This document shows, one piece after another, positions 34,088 to 35,998 of a DNA stretch of 35,998 nt; position 1 is the stretch's first letter; every line of letters starts with the position of its first letter. The notes beneath the pieces are model-generated. The model was not told the DNA's origin. It did not search any database and saw only the letters and a program-made list of their open reading frames with translations. This DNA is from Lysobacterales bacterium (GTDB lineage: Bacteria; Pseudomonadota; Gammaproteobacteria; Xanthomonadales; Rhodanobacteraceae), in contig JAFLDX010000008.1 in assembly GCA_017302215.1 (NCBI GenBank), positions 1 to 35,998 on the forward strand. Reading direction: 5' to 3'. A program made the translations under genes and the position numbers.

Positions 34088-34546
34088 ATGGCCGCCCTTC
34101 GCAGCGAACAGATCGTCACCCCACCGGTCTCGTCCCGCGAGGCCGAACTGGCGCGCGAGAGCAGCCGCGTGCTCGCAGCCTGCATCGGCAAGGGACCGAC
34201 GGCGCGCCTGCGCGTATTCGATGACGACGGCGAGATCGAGGTGCCGGTCGGCGCGCTGCGCATGCTCGTTGACATCCTCGCCAACATGGCGGCCGGCAAC
34301 GCGATGAGCCTCGTGCCGATCCATGCCGAGCTGACCACGCAGCAGGCCGCGGACTTCCTCAATGTCTCGCGCCCCCACCTGGTCGGCCTGCTCGACCGCG
34401 GCGCCCTGCCCCATCACAAGGTCGGTACGCACCGGCGCGTGACCTTCCGCGACCTGATGGCCTTTCGCGAGCAGAGCCTCGCCGGCAGCAGGACCGCCCT
34501 CGACGCGCTCGCCGCGCAGGCACAGGAACTCGGGCTGGACTACTGA
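34088..34546 (+). CDS. Excisionase-type HTH antitoxin (partner of PIN toxin)
   Basis: This 152-residue protein ends with an excisionase-like winged/HTH domain (about residues 78-127): LTTQQAADFLNVSRPHLVGL, LDRGALPHHKVGTHRRV and FRDLMAFRE. The N-terminal part holds a short beta region (ARLRVFDDDGEIEVPVGALR). This type of gene is commonly paired with PIN-domain toxins, and here the toxin starts 3 nt after its stop. It would therefore neutralise the toxin and probably bind its own promoter. The ATG at 34088 was preferred; a reading from 33956 would overlap the upstream gene and is Arg/Pro-rich. No transposon or phage genes lie nearby, so a true excisionase is unlikely. Confidence 0.85.
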   Translation: MAALRSEQIVTPPVSSREAELARESSRVLAACIGKGPTARLRVFDDDGEIEVPVGALRMLVDILANMAAGNAMSLVPIHAELTTQQAADFLNVSRPHLVGLLDRGALPHHKVGTHRRVTFRDLMAFREQSLAGSRTALDALAAQAQELGLDY

Positions 34547-34549
34547 GCC

Positions 34550-35119
34550 GTGTCGGGTTTCACGGCCGTCTTCGACGCGTGCGTGCTCTATCGGGAGTCC
34601 CTGCGCAACCTGCTCATCCGCATCGCGCTCGGCGGGATCTACCGTGCACGCTGGACCGAACGCATCCACGCCGAATGGACCGGCACTCTGGCGAAGAACC
34701 GCCCCGATCTCGATCCAGCGGCGATCGAGCGCACGCGCAGCCTGCTCGATGCGGCCGTCCCCGATTGCCTGATCACTGGCTACGAGGGTCTCGAAGCCAC
34801 TTTGCGGCTGCCCGACCCGGACGATCGCCATGTACTCGCCGCCGCCATCCTTTGCCATGCCGGCACGATCGTCACCTACAACCTCAAGGATTTCCCTGAC
34901 GAGGCTCTGGCTCCGTTCGGCATCACGGCACAGCATCCGGACGTGTTCATCGAACATGCCTTCGATCTGGCCCCCGATACCGTCATTGCCGCGATGCGCG
35001 ATCATCGACGCTCGCTGCGCAATCCGGCCCTGAGCGTGGAACAGTTGTTCGACAGCTATCTGCGCCACGAGCTCGCGTCGACGGTCGCGCTGCTGCGTCC
35101 CCACGCAGACCTGCTTTGA
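34550..35119 (+). CDS. PIN-domain ribonuclease toxin
   Basis: This 189-residue protein is a PIN-domain nuclease (PIN_3-like) and the likely toxin of a type II toxin-antitoxin pair. Acidic residues of a PIN active site are visible: D9 in FDACVLY, E42 in RIHAEW, and D91-D92 in PDPDDRHVLAAAI. TYNLKDFP at 109-116 carries the last conserved Asn/Asp. PIN toxins usually cut RNA, often tRNA or rRNA; the target here is not known. The start is a GTG at 34550, 3 nt after the antitoxin stop, so translation is coupled. A C-terminal helical tail of about 50 residues lies beyond the PIN core. Confidence 0.86.
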   Translation: MSGFTAVFDACVLYRESLRNLLIRIALGGIYRARWTERIHAEWTGTLAKNRPDLDPAAIERTRSLLDAAVPDCLITGYEGLEATLRLPDPDDRHVLAAAILCHAGTIVTYNLKDFPDEALAPFGITAQHPDVFIEHAFDLAPDTVIAAMRDHRRSLRNPALSVEQLFDSYLRHELASTVALLRPHADLL

Positions 35120-35130
35120 CGGACGCCCGC

Positions 35131-35998
35131 ATGATCGCGCCCCCGCTGTCGCTCTACGTCCACATCCCATGGTGCGTGAAGAAGTGCCCGTACTGCGACT
35201 TCAACTCGCATGCGGTGCGCGAGGGCATTCCGCAGGAGGCCTACGTCGACGCCCTGCTCGCCGACCTGGACGGCGATCTCGCCGACTTCGGCGACGCGGC
35301 GCGGCGACCGCTCGCCAGCGTGTTCTTCGGCGGCGGCACGCCGAGCCTGTTCTCTCCGGCGGCGATCGCGCGCATCCTCGACGGCGTCGCTGCGCGGCTC
35401 GCCATCGTGCCGGGAGCCGAAGTCACGCTCGAGACGAATCCCGGCACGGTCGAGCACGGCCGCTTCGCCGGCTACCGCGAGGCCGGCGTCAACCGCATCA
35501 GCTTCGGCGTGCAGAGCTTCGACGACGCGATGCTGCATCGGCTCGGACGCATCCATTCGGCCGACGAAGCGACACGTGCCTTCGCCGAGGCGCGCGCGGC
35601 CGGCTTCGACGCCATCAACCTCGACCTCATGTACGCGCTGCCGCGGCAGGACCTTGCCGGCGCGCTCGCCGACCTCGAGCGCGCGATCGCGCTCGCGCCG
35701 GAACACATCTCGCACTACCAGCTCACGCTCGAACCGAACACGCTGTTCGCGGCGAAGCCGCCGCCGCTGCCCGACAGCGACAGCGCCTGGGACATGCAGG
35801 AGCACGGCCAGGCCCTGCTCGCCGCGCACGGCTACGCGCAGTACGAGGTTTCGGCCTACGCGCGTGCCGGGCACCGTTGCGCGCACAACCTCAACTACTG
35901 GACGTTCGGCGACTACCTCGGCATCGGTGCCGGCGCGCACGCCAAGCTCAGCGATGCGGCGACCGGCACGATCCGTCGCCGCGCCAAGCAGCGCACGC
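35131..35998 (+). CDS. hemW: HemW-like radical SAM protein (partial, cut by window end)
   Basis: The reading frame from ATG 35131 stays open for 289 codons to the window end, so only the C-terminus is missing. It begins MIAPPLSLYVHIPWCVKKCP and shows the radical SAM cluster motif C15-x3-C19-x2-C22 followed by DF. VFFGGGTPSLFSPAAI and RISFGVQSFDDAMLHRLGR are family signatures, and ISHYQLTLEPNTLF and NLNYWTFGDYLGIGAGAH follow. HemW is a heme chaperone formerly named as an oxygen-independent coproporphyrinogen oxidase-like protein. It starts 11 nt after the toxin gene. In relatives it usually follows rdgB. Confidence 0.95.
   Translation, partial: MIAPPLSLYVHIPWCVKKCPYCDFNSHAVREGIPQEAYVDALLADLDGDLADFGDAARRPLASVFFGGGTPSLFSPAAIARILDGVAARLAIVPGAEVTLETNPGTVEHGRFAGYREAGVNRISFGVQSFDDAMLHRLGRIHSADEATRAFAEARAAGFDAINLDLMYALPRQDLAGALADLERAIALAPEHISHYQLTLEPNTLFAAKPPPLPDSDSAWDMQEHGQALLAAHGYAQYEVSAYARAGHRCAHNLNYWTFGDYLGIGAGAHAKLSDAATGTIRRRAKQRT

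Noticed and set aside
34088..34546. Prophage or transposon excisionase
   Set aside because: The HTH type fits, but the gene is tightly joined to a PIN toxin gene and no integrase, phage gene or terminal repeat is nearby.
29734..35130. Attachment-site-like direct repeats at the island ends
   Set aside because: No repeat longer than short chance matches was found when comparing 29734-29830 with 35110-35140, and no integrase is present.

Overview
The window is GC-rich (roughly two-thirds G+C by eye) chromosomal DNA from a gammaproteobacterium. It most resembles the Xanthomonadales/Lysobacterales (Xanthomonadaceae or Rhodanobacteraceae type). The signs are a divergent mrcA/pilMNOPQ pair, a rpoZ-spoT-ridA-recG row, a type II citrate synthase, a zinc-free L31 and a five-gene mla cluster. 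No tRNA, rRNA, CRISPR array, insertion sequence or integrase was seen. Genes are packed tightly, with many ATGA or TGATG overlaps and several GTG starts.

Layout. 1-2.3 kb (minus): a MoxR AAA+ ATPase and a cyclic-nucleotide-binding/EAL phosphodiesterase. 2.5-10.2 kb (minus): pilM-N-O-P-Q, the type IV pilus alignment complex and outer-membrane secretin, followed by a large Ig-like-repeat lipoprotein. 10.4-13.5 kb (plus): penicillin-binding protein 1A and an overlapping gene of unknown function. 13.6-16.4 kb (minus): citrate synthase, ribosomal protein L31 type B and a nucleoside hydrolase. 16.4-22.5 kb (minus): rpoZ-spoT-ridA-recG and a small methyltransferase. 22.8-26.8 kb: the Mla phospholipid transport system, with mlaA on plus converging on mlaFEDCB on minus. 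26.8-28.3 kb (minus): gmk and yicC. 28.4-29.7 kb (plus): rph and rdgB. 29.8-35.1 kb (plus): an accessory island with a 1391-residue single-chain restriction-modification protein and a HTH-antitoxin/PIN-toxin pair. From 35.1 kb (plus): hemW, cut by the window end.

Most of the window is housekeeping: envelope building (mrcA, mla, pil), stringent response and nucleotide hygiene (spoT, gmk, rdgB, rph), and DNA repair (recG). Three places stand out. First, recG carries about 80 extra residues in its helicase core, made mainly of a 78-bp in-frame tandem repeat (2.7 copies), between the DEQH and TATPIPRT motifs. Second, the restriction-modification/toxin-antitoxin island lies between rdgB and hemW, which are neighbours in many relatives. 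The putative target-recognition part of its large gene has a sharply lower GC content, as if swapped in. Third, the mla block separates gmk from rpoZ, and an Ig-like lipoprotein sits where aroK/aroB usually follow pilQ. Synteny statements rest on general knowledge of related genomes, not on a comparison made here.
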